The notes below the pieces were generated by a model, which ran no database searches, was not told the origin of the DNA, and worked only from the letters and a program-made list of their open reading frames with translations. The position numbers were made by a program, and so were the translations under genes. 64,000 nt of DNA from Providencia vermicola (GTDB lineage: Bacteria > Pseudomonadota > Gammaproteobacteria > Enterobacterales > Enterobacteriaceae), in contig NZ_CP048796.1 of NCBI RefSeq assembly GCF_010748935.1, forward strand, positions 3,599,001 through 3,663,000, in the 5' to 3' direction. Shown here one piece after another: positions 63,485 through 64,000 of the stretch. Positions within the stretch are counted from its first letter, which is position 1. Each line of letters opens with the position of its first letter.

Positions 63485-64000
63485 ATGAAGCAAAGTTTGC
63501 AGCTCAGAATCAGTCAGCAACTTGCAATGACACCCCAACTGCAACAGGCTATCCGCCTGTTGCAGCTCTCTACACTTGAGCTACAACAAGAAATCCAACT
63601 CGCTCTAGAAACCAACCCCCTTCTAGAACAAGAAGAAAATGCCAATGAATTAGATTCGCTGGATGACATCGATATCGACACTGATAGTAGCGAAATCGAT
63701 ACCAAAGATGCACTCGAAAAGGGTGATATGCCCGATGAGCTCCCACTGGATGCCAATTGGGATGAGATTTACACCGCTGGCACACCTTCAGGCACCAGCA
63801 ACGACTACAGTTTCGATGAATTACCGGTCTACCAAGGGGAAACGACACAAACCCTACAGGACTATTTGCAGTGGCAATCCGAGTTAACTCCTTTTACCGA
63901 TACGGATCGTGCTATTGCGACAGCAATTATTGATTCTATTGATGATTCAGGCTATCTCACCACATCAATTACCGATATCCATGAAGGTATTGATAACCCT
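63485..64000 (+). CDS. rpoN: RNA polymerase sigma-54 factor RpoN, 3' partial
   Basis: The first 172 codons are present; the window ends in frame. Region I is the glutamine/leucine-rich [20 protein letters not shown] and continues to LLEQEE, the part that answers bacterial enhancer-binding proteins. An acidic region II follows, then the start of the core-binding domain ([19 protein letters not shown]). It is the nitrogen-regulation sigma factor. GGAG lies 15 bases before the start; lptB ends 165 bases upstream. Confidence 0.97.
   Translation, partial: MKQSLQLRISQQLAMTPQLQQAIRLLQLSTLELQQEIQLALETNPLLEQEENANELDSLDDIDIDTDSSEIDTKDALEKGDMPDELPLDANWDEIYTAGTPSGTSNDYSFDELPVYQGETTQTLQDYLQWQSELTPFTDTDRAIATAIIDSIDDSGYLTTSITDIHEGIDNP

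Overview
This window is a chromosomal segment of a low-GC enterobacterium, most likely Providencia or a close relative in the Morganellaceae. The housekeeping proteins align nearly end to end with Escherichia coli proteins recalled from memory (GltB, MurA, ArcB, LptB and others). The base composition is clearly AT-richer than E. coli, and the gene order differs from E. coli in a way that fits Morganellaceae. No database search was possible, so all identities rest on recognition of the protein and RNA sequences.

Layout. 1-9.4 kb holds fadH (5' partial), sstT, the TerC-family gene alx behind a yybP-ykoY (Mn2+-type) riboswitch and terminator, yqjA, the membrane/ribosome-associated set yqjD-yqjE-yqjK, yqjF, and the divergent pair yhaJ/yhaK. 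9.6-27.9 kb is an accessory region with two catabolic modules. The first is a PRD/EIIA regulator (9626-11560) plus an eight-gene operon (22419-27912). That operon encodes a PRD protein, an SFCGS glycine-rich protein, DUF4312, the membrane proteins DUF4311 and DUF4310, an amidohydrolase, a DgaE-type ammonia lyase and a KDGP-type aldolase. It looks like an uncharacterised transporter coupled to amino-sugar-acid breakdown. Between regulator and operon lies a second module (11972-21266) for oxidative ring cleavage: luciferase-like monooxygenase, flavin reductase, alpha/beta hydrolase, two aldehyde dehydrogenases, DUF1185, a CMD-family protein, DUF1330, a GntR regulator and a frameshifted NCS1 permease. 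Its enzyme set matches that of the trigonelline (N-methylnicotinate) pathway.

28.1-36.9 kb holds rnpB (RNase P RNA), rsmI, lpoA (with an unusually short N-domain), yraN, diaA, dolP, mtgA, elbB, the small RNA ArcZ and arcB. 37.7-43.7 kb is gltBD (glutamate synthase) with a long structured leader. 43.8-52.3 kb holds sspAB, rplM-rpsI, zapE, zapG, degQ and degS. 52.3-54.5 kb is a gene-poor patch with two degraded transposase remnants and one orphan secreted-protein gene. 54.5-59.4 kb holds murA, ibaG and mlaFEDCB. 59.9-64 kb holds kdsD, kdsC, lptC, lptA, lptB and the start of rpoN.

Functionally, much of the conserved part serves the envelope: MurA, LpoA and MtgA for peptidoglycan; KdsD/KdsC and LptCAB for LPS synthesis and transport; Mla and DolP for the outer membrane; DegQ/DegS for periplasmic quality control. 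The novelty lies in the two nested catabolic modules at 9.6-27.9 kb, in repeated ATTTCCACTT operator-like sites before the SFCGS operon, and in a possible alternative-pairing leader before gltB.
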